From contig JBKOVG010000065.1 in NCBI GenBank assembly GCA_046723845.1, positions 1-64,000 of the forward strand: a DNA stretch of 64,000 nt. The letters run 5' to 3'. Below the pieces are notes generated by a model. It did not search any database. It was not told the origin of the DNA and saw only the letters and a program-made list of their open reading frames with translations. The translations under genes were made by a program, and so were the position numbers. Numbering within the stretch: the stretch's first letter is position 1; every line of letters begins with the position of its first letter. Positions 8,410 through 17,001 of this stretch are shown piece after piece. The stretch is from AR37 sp046723845 (GTDB lineage: Bacteria; Methylomirabilota; Methylomirabilia; Rokubacteriales; CSP1-6).

Positions 8410-9040
8410 CGAGCTGTCCGGGCTCCTCCGCGAGTATCCGGATCGCTTCATCGGCTTGGCCCGCATCAGCGGCCTCATCGGCATGAAGGGCGTGCGCGAG
8501 CTGGAGCGGCGCGTGCGGGAGGAGAAGTTCCAGGCCCTCGGCGTCTCCGCCCTCGTGGACGGCATCCCCGCCAGCGACCGGCGCTACTACCCGCTCTACG
8601 CTAAGGCCGCCGAGCTCGACATTCCCGTGCGCATCTACTCGTCCATGAACTACGCCACGGATCGCCCCTACGACCTCGGCCACCCGCGCCACCTCGACCA
8701 GGTCGCCATCGACTTTCCCGAGCTCACCCTCATCGGCGGCCTCGGCGGCTGGCCGTGGGTAAACGAGATGGTCGCCCTCGTGCGGCGGCATCCCAAGCTC
8801 CACCTCGACACCTCCGCCCACCGCGCCAGGTATCTCGGCCAGCGCGGCTCGGGCTGGGAGATGCTGATCCAGTTCGGCAACACCCTGATCCAGGACAAGG
8901 TCCTCGTCGGCCTCTCCGCGGGGCTGGTGGGCCAGACGCACGAGACGCTCATCCAGGAATACCTCGCCCTCCCCCTCAAGGACACCGTCAAGGAGAAGTG
9001 GCTCTTCGGCAACGCCGCCCGCATCTTCGGCATCAACTGA
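8168..9040 (+). CDS. Amidohydrolase-2-like TIM-barrel protein lacking the usual metal ligands
   Basis: 290 residues with the layout of PF04909 amidohydrolases: an early strand RVIDMEC, a FIGLARISG strand near 100, a beta strand followed by LIGGLGGWPWVNEMVAL near 195, HPKLHLDTS near 215, and a terminal KEKWLFGNAARIFGI. The metal positions are not conserved. The usual HxH after the first strand reads ECSIPK, the GHxG-type His is replaced in GGLGGWPW, and the FGSD-type Asp is replaced by VGLSAG. It may be a non-hydrolytic or metal-independent relative. GAAGGAGATCCTG precedes ATG 8168. The hydroxyacid dehydrogenase begins 22 nt downstream. Confidence 0.75.
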   Translation: MRVIDMECSIPKNENTAPAASAAAPAAAERPAGYGMANYGRIFRSRAEGGDARPTTELSRYVEMLGRAGIVRSVPFGVTNDELSGLLREYPDRFIGLARISGLIGMKGVRELERRVREEKFQALGVSALVDGIPASDRRYYPLYAKAAELDIPVRIYSSMNYATDRPYDLGHPRHLDQVAIDFPELTLIGGLGGWPWVNEMVALVRRHPKLHLDTSAHRARYLGQRGSGWEMLIQFGNTLIQDKVLVGLSAGLVGQTHETLIQEYLALPLKDTVKEKWLFGNAARIFGIN

Positions 9041-9062
9041 GCCCATCGTTACGGGAGACCTC

Positions 9063-10073
9063 ATGACCGACCGGACCCAGCACGTCTATGTCATCCAGGG
9101 TCGCACCGAGCGCGACTACGCCGACTGTCAGGCCGCGGTGGCGCACGTGCCCGCTCGCCTGACCACGCTCCCCTTCCTCGACAACGAGTACGAGGTCGTC
9201 GGGCATGCCCGCGACGCCGACGCCCTCATCATCTCCTCCACCCCGGTGACCCGCGGCGTGATGAGCGCGCTGGAAGGGCTCAAGGTGGTGGTGCGCACGG
9301 GGGTGGGCTACGACGTCATCGACGTCCCCGGCGCCACCGACCTCGGGGTGATCGTGGTCAACGTGCCCGACATCTGGGTGCGCGAGGTCGCCAATCACGC
9401 CCTCGCTCTCCTCCTCGCCTGGAATCGCAAGATCATCACCCTCGACCGCAACGTGCACGCGGGCAAGTGGGGCGGCGGCGTGCCCAGCGCGTGGACGGGC
9501 TCGCTGCACGGCGAGACGGTGGGCATCGTAGGGCTGGGCAACATCGGCAGCGCCTTCGCCCGCCGCGTGGTCGCCTTCGAGACGAAGGTGATCGCGCACG
9601 ACCCCTACGTGGACGACGCGCGCTTCAAGGAGCTGGGAGTAGAGCGCGTCTCCCTCGAGGCGCTGGCCGAGCGCTCCGACTACGTCTCCGTGCACACCCT
9701 CCTCAACGCGGAGACGCGTCACCTCATCGGCGAGGCCTTCTTCAAGCACATGAAGCCGACGGCCATCCTCATCAATACCTCGCGGGGACCCGTGGTGGAC
9801 GAGCAGGCCCTGACCCAGGCCCTCCGGGAGAAGCGGCTGGCCGGCGCCGCCCTCGACGTGTGGGAGCGCGAGCCCGTGGCCGCCGACAATCTCCTCCTCG
9901 GCATGGACAACGTGATCGCCACGCCGCACGCAGCGTACTTTTCCTCTCCCGCGGTGGCCCAGGTGCCGCGGCGCTGCGGCGAGGAAGTCGCGCGAGTGCT
10001 CACGGGGCAGCGCCCGATCAACGTGGTCAATCCCGAGGTGTACGCGCCGGGAGCGGCGCGGCGCGCTCGCTGA
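9063..10073 (+). CDS. D-2-hydroxyacid dehydrogenase / CtBP-like NAD-dependent enzyme
   Basis: 336 residues in the phosphoglycerate-dehydrogenase superfamily. The Rossmann signature GLGNIGSAF lies near residue 158. The catalytic triad is visible: Arg in NTSRGPVV (about 240), Glu in WEREPVA (about 270) and His in ATPHAAYFSS (about 289). The split substrate-binding domain surrounds the NAD domain (VRTGVGYDVIDVPGATDLG at about 78-96). It reduces 2-keto acids or oxidises D-2-hydroxy acids; the substrate is not predictable. Its 3' end overlaps the convergent MFS gene by 47 nt. Confidence 0.92.
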   Translation: MTDRTQHVYVIQGRTERDYADCQAAVAHVPARLTTLPFLDNEYEVVGHARDADALIISSTPVTRGVMSALEGLKVVVRTGVGYDVIDVPGATDLGVIVVNVPDIWVREVANHALALLLAWNRKIITLDRNVHAGKWGGGVPSAWTGSLHGETVGIVGLGNIGSAFARRVVAFETKVIAHDPYVDDARFKELGVERVSLEALAERSDYVSVHTLLNAETRHLIGEAFFKHMKPTAILINTSRGPVVDEQALTQALREKRLAGAALDVWEREPVAADNLLLGMDNVIATPHAAYFSSPAVAQVPRRCGEEVARVLTGQRPINVVNPEVYAPGAARRAR

Positions 10074-11280
10074 CCCGGCCGGGCCCGAGCAGCACGAGGC
10101 CGGCGGCGAGCGCCTCGAGTCCCATGCACATGGCGAGCGCCGCCGGGTAGCCACCGGCAGCGTCGCGCACCACGCCGACCAGCGACGGCCCGAAGGCGAA
10201 GGTGAACTGGTTGATCCCGACCACGAGTCCGACCAGCGAACTGAAGCGCTCGCGCGGCCACTCGACGGCCAGGACGAGCCCGGGCAGCGTGGTGAGATTT
10301 CCCACGCCGAGGCCGAAGAGGGCACAGCCCGCGTAGACGATGGTGGCCGAGGGCGCCCACGCGAGGAGGGCGAGGCCGGCCATCTGGATACAGAGGGTCG
10401 CGCTCGCGACTCCGCGACGACTCAGCCGGTCGACGACGAAACCCGTGCCCAGCCGCCCGAGCACCGCGGCGGCCGTGGCCGCGCTCACCGCACGCCCGGC
10501 CGTGCTCGTGCCGAGCATGGGTGCCACCAGGGCGACCAGGTGTGTGAGCACGCCCACCTGCGCGGCCAGGCCGAGGGCGAAGGGCGCGGACACGCTCCAG
10601 AAGCGCCACGTGCGGAGGGCGGCGCGCCGCCACTGCGCTCCCTCGACGGCTGGCGCGGTGCGATGCGGTGGGAGCGCGGGATCGCCGTCGGGACCGAGCC
10701 CGACTTCGGCGGGCCCGCGGCCCATCACCCGTGCCGCCACCGTGAGCACGGCGAGCTGGGCGAGGGCCGCCGCGGCGAGGGCTCGGCGGAAGCCCAGCGC
10801 GTCGATCAGCGGGAGGAGTGCGGGGGTGACGAAGACGCCGCCCAGCGTGGCCCCGTTGAAGGCGAGGCTCACCGCGAGCCCGCGCCGGCGCTCGAACCAC
10901 GGCGCGAGGATAATGTTGATGGCCGCACCGCTCATGGCGCCCCAGCCCACCGACATCACGAGGAAGGCTGGATAGAGTTCCCAGGGCATCGCCACGCGAC
11001 CGAGGAGGAGGAGGCCCGCCGCCATGGCGACACCGCCGGTCGCGACCACGGCGCGAGGGCCGAAGCGCGCGTAGAGATCGGCCATCACCGCGGTGAGGAG
11101 CGCGCCCACCACGTAGTAGGCGGTGACGGGCGCCGACACCGCGGAGGCGGACCAGCCGTGGAAACGCTGCAGGGTCGCCACGTACACGCTGAGCCCGTAG
11201 AAGCCGAGGCCGAAGCTCAGGAGCGCCATCACGAAGGTGGCACCCACCACGTTCCAGCCGTGGAAGTATCGCGCGCGCAT
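10027..11280 (-). CDS. MFS transporter
   Basis: 417 residues with about 12 hydrophobic segments split into two six-helix halves. It begins FHGWNVVGATFVMALLSFGL, typical of the monocarboxylate/oxalate-formate antiporter-like branch. The cytoplasmic loop between helices 2 and 3 is LYARFGPRAVVATGG. The central loop (GPAEVGLGPDGDPALPPHR) separates the halves. The neighbouring hydroxyacid dehydrogenase, with which it overlaps tail to tail, fits uptake of an organic acid, but this is inference. Confidence 0.9.
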   Translation of the reverse strand: MRARYFHGWNVVGATFVMALLSFGLGFYGLSVYVATLQRFHGWSASAVSAPVTAYYVVGALLTAVMADLYARFGPRAVVATGGVAMAAGLLLLGRVAMPWELYPAFLVMSVGWGAMSGAAINIILAPWFERRRGLAVSLAFNGATLGGVFVTPALLPLIDALGFRRALAAAALAQLAVLTVAARVMGRGPAEVGLGPDGDPALPPHRTAPAVEGAQWRRAALRTWRFWSVSAPFALGLAAQVGVLTHLVALVAPMLGTSTAGRAVSAATAAAVLGRLGTGFVVDRLSRRGVASATLCIQMAGLALLAWAPSATIVYAGCALFGLGVGNLTTLPGLVLAVEWPRERFSSLVGLVVGINQFTFAFGPSLVGVVRDAAGGYPAALAMCMGLEALAAGLVLLGPGRVSERAAPLPARTPRD

Positions 11281-11389
11281 GTCCGCCCTTCACGCTACCG
11301 GGGGCGCGCGCGGGCGTCTCGCCGTATCCGGACCTGATCGTCCACGGCCGGCCGCGGGTGGGCGGGCACGTGCTAGGCTCAGGGTCACC

Positions 11390-11992
11390 GTGCGCACCGG
11401 TGTGGCCTTCGATCGACGCAGATGCGACCGCGCCCGGATCGCACGTGACGCGCGATTCGACGGGTGGTTCTTCACGGGTGTGCTCACCACCCGGATCTAC
11501 TGCCGCCCCACCTGCCCCGTGAAGCCCGCCAAGTCGCGCAACGTCGTCTTCTTCCCCACGGCGGCCGCGGCGGAGCGCGCGGGCTTCCGCCCCTGCCTGC
11601 GCTGCCGGCCGGAGGCGGCCCCGGGCACACCGGCGTGGCATGGAGCCGGCGCCTCTGTCTCGCGCGCGCTCCGGCTCATCGAGCGCGGGTTCCTCGACGA
11701 CGGCGCCACCGTGGACGATCTCGCCCTCACCCTCGGCATGACCGCTCGGCACATGCGGCGGCTCTTCCTCGCTCACGCGGGGGCCTCCCCCCTGGCCGTG
11801 GCGACCACGCGCCGGGTGCAGCGGGCCAAGAGCCTCGTCGAGGAGACGGCCATGCCCATGGCCGCGGTGGCCTTCGCCGCGGGCTTCTCCAGCATCCGCC
11901 GCTTCAATGCGGCCTTCCGCTCCGTGTATCGCCGGCCGCCCAGCGCCATGCGCCGGACGCGGGCCCGGAGCGCCGCGCGCCATCTCCCATAG
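11390..11992 (+). CDS. Ada-like methylphosphotriester acceptor / AraC-family regulator
   Basis: 200 residues joining the Ada N-terminal zinc domain to an AraC helix-turn-helix. Zinc cysteines are in IYCRPTCPVK (C-x3-C) and PCLRCRPE (C-x2-C), after the typical ARDARFDGWFFTGV lead. The HTH covers about residues 90-190, with LALTLGMTARHMRRLF and VAFAAGFSSIRRFNAAFR. It lacks the C-terminal O6-methylguanine methyltransferase and any AlkA glycosylase domain. It would therefore act as an alkylation sensor and activator. GTG 11390 was chosen as it leaves the expected short leader. It is divergent from the MFS gene. Confidence 0.86.
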   Translation: MRTGVAFDRRRCDRARIARDARFDGWFFTGVLTTRIYCRPTCPVKPAKSRNVVFFPTAAAAERAGFRPCLRCRPEAAPGTPAWHGAGASVSRALRLIERGFLDDGATVDDLALTLGMTARHMRRLFLAHAGASPLAVATTRRVQRAKSLVEETAMPMAAVAFAAGFSSIRRFNAAFRSVYRRPPSAMRRTRARSAARHLP

Positions 11993-12007
11993 AGACGAGG
12001 AGGAGTC

Positions 12008-12826
12008 ATGGATCTGGGGCTTCGCGACAAGCATGCAATCGTGACCGGCGGCAGCTTGGGCATCGGCAAGGCCATCGCCCGCGAGCTGGCCCGCGAGGGA
12101 GCCGACGTCGCCGTGGTCGCGCGCACGCGGGACACCCTGGAGACGGCCGCGAAGGAGATCGCGGCGGAGACGGGCCGGCGCGTCATCCCGCTCGTGGCGG
12201 ACGTGACCAGCCGGGCCCAGGTCGACGCCATGGTGGCGGAGGCGGCGACGCAGCTCGGCGGCCTGCACATCCTCGTGAACAGCGGCTCGCCGCCCGGGGG
12301 TTCCGCCACCGCCACCGGCCCCATCGAGACGGTGGTCGACGAGGATCTCCTCCACGACTTCGACGTGAAGTACGTGGGGGCGCTCCGCTGCGCGCGGGCG
12401 GCCATCCCCTTCATGAAGGAGCAGGGCTGGGGGCGCATCATCAACATCAGCGGCACCAACGCCCGCAATGCCGGCAATCTGAGTGGGGGCGCCCGGAACA
12501 CGTCCCTCGTGCACCTGACCAAGACGCTCGCCGTCCAGCTCGGCCGCTTCGGCATCACGGTGAACTGCGTGCATCCCGGCATCACCCATACCGAGCGGAC
12601 CCCGCGTCTCCTCGCCGCCCGGGCCAAGGAGCTCGGCATCTCGGCCGATGCCGTCGAGAAGCAGGACTTCATGCCGGACTCTCCCCGCGGCAATGCCATC
12701 TGCCGCATGGTCGACGCCGCGGAGATCGCCTACGTCACGGCCTTCCTCGCCTCGGACAAGGCGTGGGCGGTCACGGGAGAACTGGTGGTCGCCACGGGAG
12801 GGGCGGGGCGGTCCGTCTACTACTAG
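12008..12826 (+). CDS. SDR-family protein without the canonical YxxxK active site
   Basis: 272-residue Rossmann-fold protein. The cofactor motif is TGGSLGIGKAI near residue 14 and the NNAG equivalent reads LVNSGSPPG. The catalytic Ser strand IINISGTNAR is present, but the following YxxxK helix reads GGARNTSLVHLTKTLA: Tyr is replaced by Arg and the Lys position is missing through a two-residue shortening. ITVNCVHPG and the ELVVATGGAG tail are otherwise typical. It may bind NAD(P) without classic SDR chemistry or use other residues. GGAGGAGTC precedes ATG 12008; the gene begins 15 nt after the Ada-like gene. Confidence 0.86.
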   Translation: MDLGLRDKHAIVTGGSLGIGKAIARELAREGADVAVVARTRDTLETAAKEIAAETGRRVIPLVADVTSRAQVDAMVAEAATQLGGLHILVNSGSPPGGSATATGPIETVVDEDLLHDFDVKYVGALRCARAAIPFMKEQGWGRIINISGTNARNAGNLSGGARNTSLVHLTKTLAVQLGRFGITVNCVHPGITHTERTPRLLAARAKELGISADAVEKQDFMPDSPRGNAICRMVDAAEIAYVTAFLASDKAWAVTGELVVATGGAGRSVYY

Positions 12827-12879
12827 ACACTCATTTAACAGCGATGGCCGTGCGGTGTCTCAGCAGGTGGGAGGACACC

Positions 12880-13287
12880 ATGGCTTCCATACATCGTGAA
12901 GTGATCGTGGAGGCGGCGCCCGAGCTGGTGTGGGATGCGATTCGGGACGTGGGCGCGGTGCACGAGCGGCTCGCCCCTGGCTTCGTGGTGGACACGCGGC
13001 TCAAGGAAGGGGCGCGCATCGTCACCTTCGGCAATGGGGTGGTGGCGCGCGAGCTGATCGTCGACGTGGACGAGGCGGGCCGGCGCCTCGTGTGGTCGGT
13101 GGTGGGGGGACGGATGACGCACCACAACGCCTCCCTCCAGGTCTTCCGGGAGAGCGGCACGAAGAGCCGCGTGGTGTGGATCGCCGATCTCCTGCCCAAC
13201 GAGGTCGCCCCCTACATCGCGGGCATGATCGATCAGGGTATGGCCGTGATGAAGAAGACGATGGAGGCCCGGGCGGCAGGAAGCTGA
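12880..13287 (+). CDS. SRPBCC-family protein (START/Bet v 1-like)
   Basis: 135 residues predicted to form a helix-grip fold: an opening strand HREVIVEAAPELVWDAI, a middle GARIVTFGNGVVARELIVDVDEA strand pair, and a long C-terminal helix YIAGMIDQGMAVMKKTME. Such polyketide-cyclase/dehydrase-like proteins bind hydrophobic ligands. ATG 12880 was chosen over an in-frame ATG at 12844 because it directly follows the strong ribosome site GGGAGGACACC and matches the usual family start. The DinB gene starts 3 nt after its stop, which implies translational coupling. Confidence 0.85.
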   Translation: MASIHREVIVEAAPELVWDAIRDVGAVHERLAPGFVVDTRLKEGARIVTFGNGVVARELIVDVDEAGRRLVWSVVGGRMTHHNASLQVFRESGTKSRVVWIADLLPNEVAPYIAGMIDQGMAVMKKTMEARAAGS

Positions 13288-13290
13288 CCC

Positions 13291-13788
13291 GTGGCGCACC
13301 CGCTCGTGACGCAGCTCCGCTTCACCCGGCGCGAGTGGATCCGAGGGCTGCGCACGGTGACGGCCGCGGACGGAGAGCGCCGCATCGGTCGGCTCAACCC
13401 CATCGCGTGGATGATCGGCCATCTCGCCTGGCAGGAGCAGCTGTACTGGCTGGAGCGCGCTCAGGGACGCGTCGTCGTCCCCGAGGTGAAGCGCTTCGGC
13501 TACGGCAAGCCGCTCTCCGTGCCGTCGCTGGAGGACGCGTGGACGTGGTGGCGCGCGGTGACGGCGGCCGCCGATCCCTTCCTCGACTCGCTCACGGGGG
13601 CCGCGCTCACGCGCCGGTGGAGGCGCGAGTCCTCGAGGGAGACGCCGGGGACCAAGCTCCATCGCACCACCTACCACTACTGGTTCCACCTCGGCGAGTC
13701 GCAGGCCATACGCCAGATGCTCGGCCCGGGAAGGCTGCCGGACTTCGTGGGAGGATTCGGTGAAGCGCAGTACCGGCCGGAGCCCTGA
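13291..13788 (+). CDS. DinB-superfamily protein
   Basis: 165-residue four-helix-bundle protein. The first helix is QLRFTRREWIRGL. The metal-binding His positions of the DinB fold appear as MIGHLAWQEQLYW and YHYWFHLGESQAIRQML. Members include thiol-dependent S-transferases and stress proteins; no specific activity can be assigned. It starts with GTG 13291 directly after the SRPBCC stop. A second, unrelated DinB protein lies at 45464-45919. Confidence 0.82.
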   Translation: MAHPLVTQLRFTRREWIRGLRTVTAADGERRIGRLNPIAWMIGHLAWQEQLYWLERAQGRVVVPEVKRFGYGKPLSVPSLEDAWTWWRAVTAAADPFLDSLTGAALTRRWRRESSRETPGTKLHRTTYHYWFHLGESQAIRQMLGPGRLPDFVGGFGEAQYRPEP

Positions 13789-13805
13789 GCCGCGTCCGCG
13801 GGCGC

Positions 13806-14567
13806 TCAGCTCGAGAAGAACTCCAGCATGAGGCGATTCACCTCGGGCGCGTTCTCGTAGGCCGACCAGTGGCCGGCGCGCGGGATGCGATGCAGCTCCA
13901 AGGCCCCCACCACCTCGCGGATCTCGCCGATCAGGAGCTCGGCGGGACGGAACTTCGAGTCGTCGCGATCGCCCCAGAGCAGACGGATCTTGCACCGGAG
14001 CTGCGCCAGGTCGCCGAGGAGCGTCCCGCCCCCGCTCACCTTGCGGCTGTTGAAGCGCGTGCGGCGCACGCAGTCGGCCTGGATGTCGAGCGTCTCCTCA
14101 CTGATGCTGGCCGGATCGCTCAGCATGTTGATGAGCAGGTTGTGTCGGCAGATCTCTCGGAAGAGCTTCTCGTCGTCGCCCGCCTCCCGGTAGCTCCGCG
14201 TGGGTCGCTCCCCGAAGGTGCGCCTGGGGAAGCCCGCGGGAGAGACGAGACAGAGATGGGTCACCCGCGGGGCGAGCCGGCGGGCGAGATTGGCGGCGAT
14301 GGCCGCCCCGAAGGAGAATCCCGCGAAGCGGAGGGGCGCCGAGCCGGGGAACATCTCCACGAAGAGGGCGTGCACCAGATCGAGATAGGCCGCGCCGGAG
14401 GTCTCGCGCGGCACCGAGGCCGAGTCGCCGTAGGACGGATGATCGAGGGCGTGTACGGTGAAGCGCTCGGCGAGCGGCCCGATGTTGCGCGTCCAGTGCT
14501 TCCACGAGCCCATGCCGCCGTGGAAGAGGACCACATCGGGACCATGGCCGCTCCTGCGCACGGCCAT
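13806..14567 (-). CDS. Alpha/beta-hydrolase
   Basis: 253 residues with a complete hydrolase triad. The oxyanion region is LFHGGMGSWKHW near residue 14. The nucleophile elbow is FAGFSFGAAIA near 78. The acid is in LLWGDRDDSKF near 205, and the His is in IPRAGHWSAYENAP near 235. It lies 32 nt downstream of the LLM oxidoreductase on the same strand, so the two likely form an operon. A GTG at 14591 would add eight residues and cannot be excluded. Substrate unknown; C-C bond hydrolases and esterases share this layout. Confidence 0.87.
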   Translation of the reverse strand: MAVRRSGHGPDVVLFHGGMGSWKHWTRNIGPLAERFTVHALDHPSYGDSASVPRETSGAAYLDLVHALFVEMFPGSAPLRFAGFSFGAAIAANLARRLAPRVTHLCLVSPAGFPRRTFGERPTRSYREAGDDEKLFREICRHNLLINMLSDPASISEETLDIQADCVRRTRFNSRKVSGGGTLLGDLAQLRCKIRLLWGDRDDSKFRPAELLIGEIREVVGALELHRIPRAGHWSAYENAPEVNRLMLEFFSS

Positions 14568-14599
14568 GGCGGGAGCGGACGCGGCGGGCACGGGCGGGA

Positions 14600-15499
14600 T
14601 CAGGCGAGCCGGGGACGCACGCGCTCGGCAAAGACGGTCATCTGCCCGTCGAGCTCGCGGCCGTCGGCGGCGAGGAACTCCAGCACGAGGTGCTCGACGC
14701 CGCACGCGCGGAGCTCGGCGATGTCCTCGACGAGGCGGGCCGGCTCGCCGGCGAGCACGCGGCCGCCGTGAGTGGAGGCGGGCACGGTCTCCCCCGGCGC
14801 GGTGACGCGGAGGTCGTTGCGGAGCGTGAGGACGGGCGGCACGGGGCGGCCTCGCTCGCGGGAGAGCCGGGCGAGCTCGGCCACGCCGCCCCGGAGCTCC
14901 GCGGGAGGCCGGTTGATGGGATGCCAGGCTGCCCCGAACTCCACCGTGCGGCGGAGCGCGGCGCGGCTGTGGCCGCCGACCCAGATCGGCAGATGCGGCT
15001 TCTGCACGGGCTTGGGCTCGAAGACGAGCCCGCTGAACTGGGTGTACTTGCCCGAGAAGGAGGGCGCCGCGCTCGTCCACAGCTCCCGCATCGCCTCGAG
15101 ATGCTCGTCGGTCATGGCCCCCCGCTCCGCGAAGGGCACGCCGAGCATGGCGCTCTCCGCGGCGACCCAGCCCGCGCCGATGCCGAGCACCACACGGCCG
15201 CCGCTCAGCGCGTCCAGCGAAGAAACCATCTTGGCCGTCACCACCGCGTTGCGGTAGGGGACGATGAGGACGGTGGTGCCGAGCCGCACCCGCCGCGTCG
15301 CGCCCGCGATCACGGCGAGAGTGACGAGAGGATCGAAGATGGTCTCCCCGAAGTTGACGACGTTGGCATGCGGCACGACCACGTGATCGCTCACCCACAC
15401 CGAGTCGTAGCCGAGCTCCTCCGCCCGCACCGCCGCGCCCCGGATGTTCTCCGGGGTCGCGAGGTGCCGGCAGTTGGGAATCCAGACGCCGATCTGCAT
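14600..15499 (-). CDS. LLM-class F420-dependent oxidoreductase
   Basis: 299 residues of the F420-type luciferase-like family. It opens MQIGVWIPNCRHLATPENI, with YDSVWVSDHVVVPHANVV near 40, LGTTVLIVPYRNAVVTAK near 80, and the diagnostic GGRVVLGIGAGWVAAE near 105. PHLPIWVGGHSRAALRRTVEFGAAWHP follows near 180. It is typical of the TIGR03619-like subfamily. The start at 15499 was chosen because the N-terminal strand begins there; it is only 7 nt after the stop of the truncated gene upstream. Confidence 0.9.
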   Translation of the reverse strand: MQIGVWIPNCRHLATPENIRGAAVRAEELGYDSVWVSDHVVVPHANVVNFGETIFDPLVTLAVIAGATRRVRLGTTVLIVPYRNAVVTAKMVSSLDALSGGRVVLGIGAGWVAAESAMLGVPFAERGAMTDEHLEAMRELWTSAAPSFSGKYTQFSGLVFEPKPVQKPHLPIWVGGHSRAALRRTVEFGAAWHPINRPPAELRGGVAELARLSRERGRPVPPVLTLRNDLRVTAPGETVPASTHGGRVLAGEPARLVEDIAELRACGVEHLVLEFLAADGRELDGQMTVFAERVRPRLA

Positions 15500-15506
15500 C
15501 AGACGG

Positions 15507-15665
15507 TCACGCCGTCTTCGCCGCCTCGTACACGGCCTGCTCGATTCGGGCACGACCGGCCATGGCGCCTCCCTGGGCGTGGGCTCGGTGCGGAACGGCG
15601 GAGACGGCGGCGAGGGCCGCGGCTCCCTTCAGCACGTCACGACGGCTCGGAGGGATCGACGTCAT
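15507..15665 (-). pseudogene. N-terminal fragment of a Tat-exported substrate-binding protein
   Basis: 52 codons: a twin-arginine signal (PSRRDVLKGAAALAAVSAVP, AHA cleavage region) followed by RIEQAVYEAAKTA and a stop. Helices like this begin the mature part of family 1 extracellular solute-binding proteins, where the sequence normally continues for about 300 residues. Nothing further downstream continues it; the LLM gene begins 7 nt later. The remainder has probably been deleted. Confidence 0.6.
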
Positions 15666-15833
15666 GGTCTGTTCCTCCCTGGTAGCTCCTGGTGGGCACG
15701 CGGGACGGGCCGATGGGCGGGAGAGTACAACGCGGGCCCCCGGTGGATCAACCGCGGGGAGCCGTCGTCTCTGACGATGGCACGTTCGCCCCCGGCAACG
15801 AAATCGGCTACCATCCCCGCGGGAGGAAACCTC

Positions 15834-16928
15834 ATGATCCTCGAGCGCTTCAAGGTTCCCGAGAAGGATCAGGTGCGCGTCTCCGAGGCGGCGCTGCGGC
15901 GCACGGTGACGGAGATCTTCGAGAAGCTCGGCGTGACGCCGGCGGATGCCGCGGAGGCGGCCGACGCGCTGACCATGACGGATCTTCGCGGCGTGGAGAC
16001 GCACGGCGTGTCCAACATGCTCCGCGCCTACGTGCGCGACTACAAGGCGGGCAAGCTCAATCCCCTCCCCGGCTGGCGGATCGAGCGCGAGTCGCCGGGC
16101 ACCGCCGTCATCGACGCGGAGAAGCGCCTCGGCATCGTGATCGGCCCCAAGGCCATGCGCCTGGCCATCGAGAAGGCGCGCGCGGTCGGCGTGGGCGTGG
16201 TCACCGTGCACAACAGCGGGCACTTCGGCGCCATCGGCCACTTCGCCATGCAGGCGGCGATGCAGGACATGGTCGGGGTGTGCTTCACCGCGGCGGGCCT
16301 GCACGTGGTGCCCACCTTCGCCTCGCGACCGCTCCTCGGCACCAATCCCATCGCCATCGCTGCTCCCGCGCGCCACGAGCCGCCGCTGCTCTTCGACGCC
16401 GCCACCTCGGCCATCGCGGGGAACAAGATCCGCCTCGCCATGCGGGTGGGCTCGCCGCTCCTCCCGGGCTGGGTCACCGACAAGGAAGGCAGCCCCATCA
16501 TGGAGGAGAAGCCCGTGTTCGATCGGGACGACTTCTTCCAGGCGCCGCTCGGGGGCACGCGGGAGCAGGGCTCGCACAAGGGCTACGGCTTCGCTCTCAT
16601 GGCCGAGGTGCTGGCCACCGCGCTCTCCGGCGCGCTCCCCACCATGCTCTCGCCCACGAGCGGGTCCAAGAACCAGTTCGCCGCCTACAACATCGCGGCC
16701 TTCACCGACCTCGACCGCTTCAAGGACACCATGGACGAGATGCTCCGCACCCTGCGCACGGCGCCTCCCGCCCCCGGACAGGAGCGCGTGCTCTATCCGG
16801 GGCTGTCCGAGGCCGAGGAGCTCGAGACTCGGCGCGCCCACGGCATACCGCTCCACAAGGAGGTGCTCCAGTGGTTCGCCGAGTGCACGAGCGAGCTCGG
16901 CGTGACGCCGCTGTCCGCCATAACCTGA
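15834..16928 (+). CDS. Ldh-family (malate/L-lactate dehydrogenase-like) oxidoreductase
   Basis: 364 residues of the non-Rossmann MDH/LDH family (PF02615) that reduces 2-keto acids with NAD(P)H. Family motifs: TDLRGVETHGVSNMLR near residue 45, HNSGHFGAIGHFAMQAA near 125, the PLLGTNPIAIAAP loop near 165, LLFDAATSAIAGNKI near 187, and SHKGYGFALMAEVLATALSGA near 250. The catalytic His is in THGVSN or HNSGHFG by homology. GGGAGGAAACCTC gives a strong ribosome site for ATG 15834. Confidence 0.92.
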   Translation: MILERFKVPEKDQVRVSEAALRRTVTEIFEKLGVTPADAAEAADALTMTDLRGVETHGVSNMLRAYVRDYKAGKLNPLPGWRIERESPGTAVIDAEKRLGIVIGPKAMRLAIEKARAVGVGVVTVHNSGHFGAIGHFAMQAAMQDMVGVCFTAAGLHVVPTFASRPLLGTNPIAIAAPARHEPPLLFDAATSAIAGNKIRLAMRVGSPLLPGWVTDKEGSPIMEEKPVFDRDDFFQAPLGGTREQGSHKGYGFALMAEVLATALSGALPTMLSPTSGSKNQFAAYNIAAFTDLDRFKDTMDEMLRTLRTAPPAPGQERVLYPGLSEAEELETRRAHGIPLHKEVLQWFAECTSELGVTPLSAIT

Positions 16929-17001
16929 GCCGAGGAGAGACCGACCAGTAGTGAGAGCGACCGTGCAGTTGTTCTTCGACGCCAGCTAGGAGGAGACATC
17001 C

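Noticed and set aside
9719..12589. A 956-residue minus-strand reading frame
   Set aside because: It lies antisense to the dehydrogenase and across MFS, Ada-like and SDR genes in another frame, is low-complexity Arg/Gly/Ala-rich, and reflects high G+C.
13806..15398. A fused 530-residue hydrolase protein
   Set aside because: Its first half is an out-of-frame reading of the LLM gene; only the part from 14567 is hydrolase.
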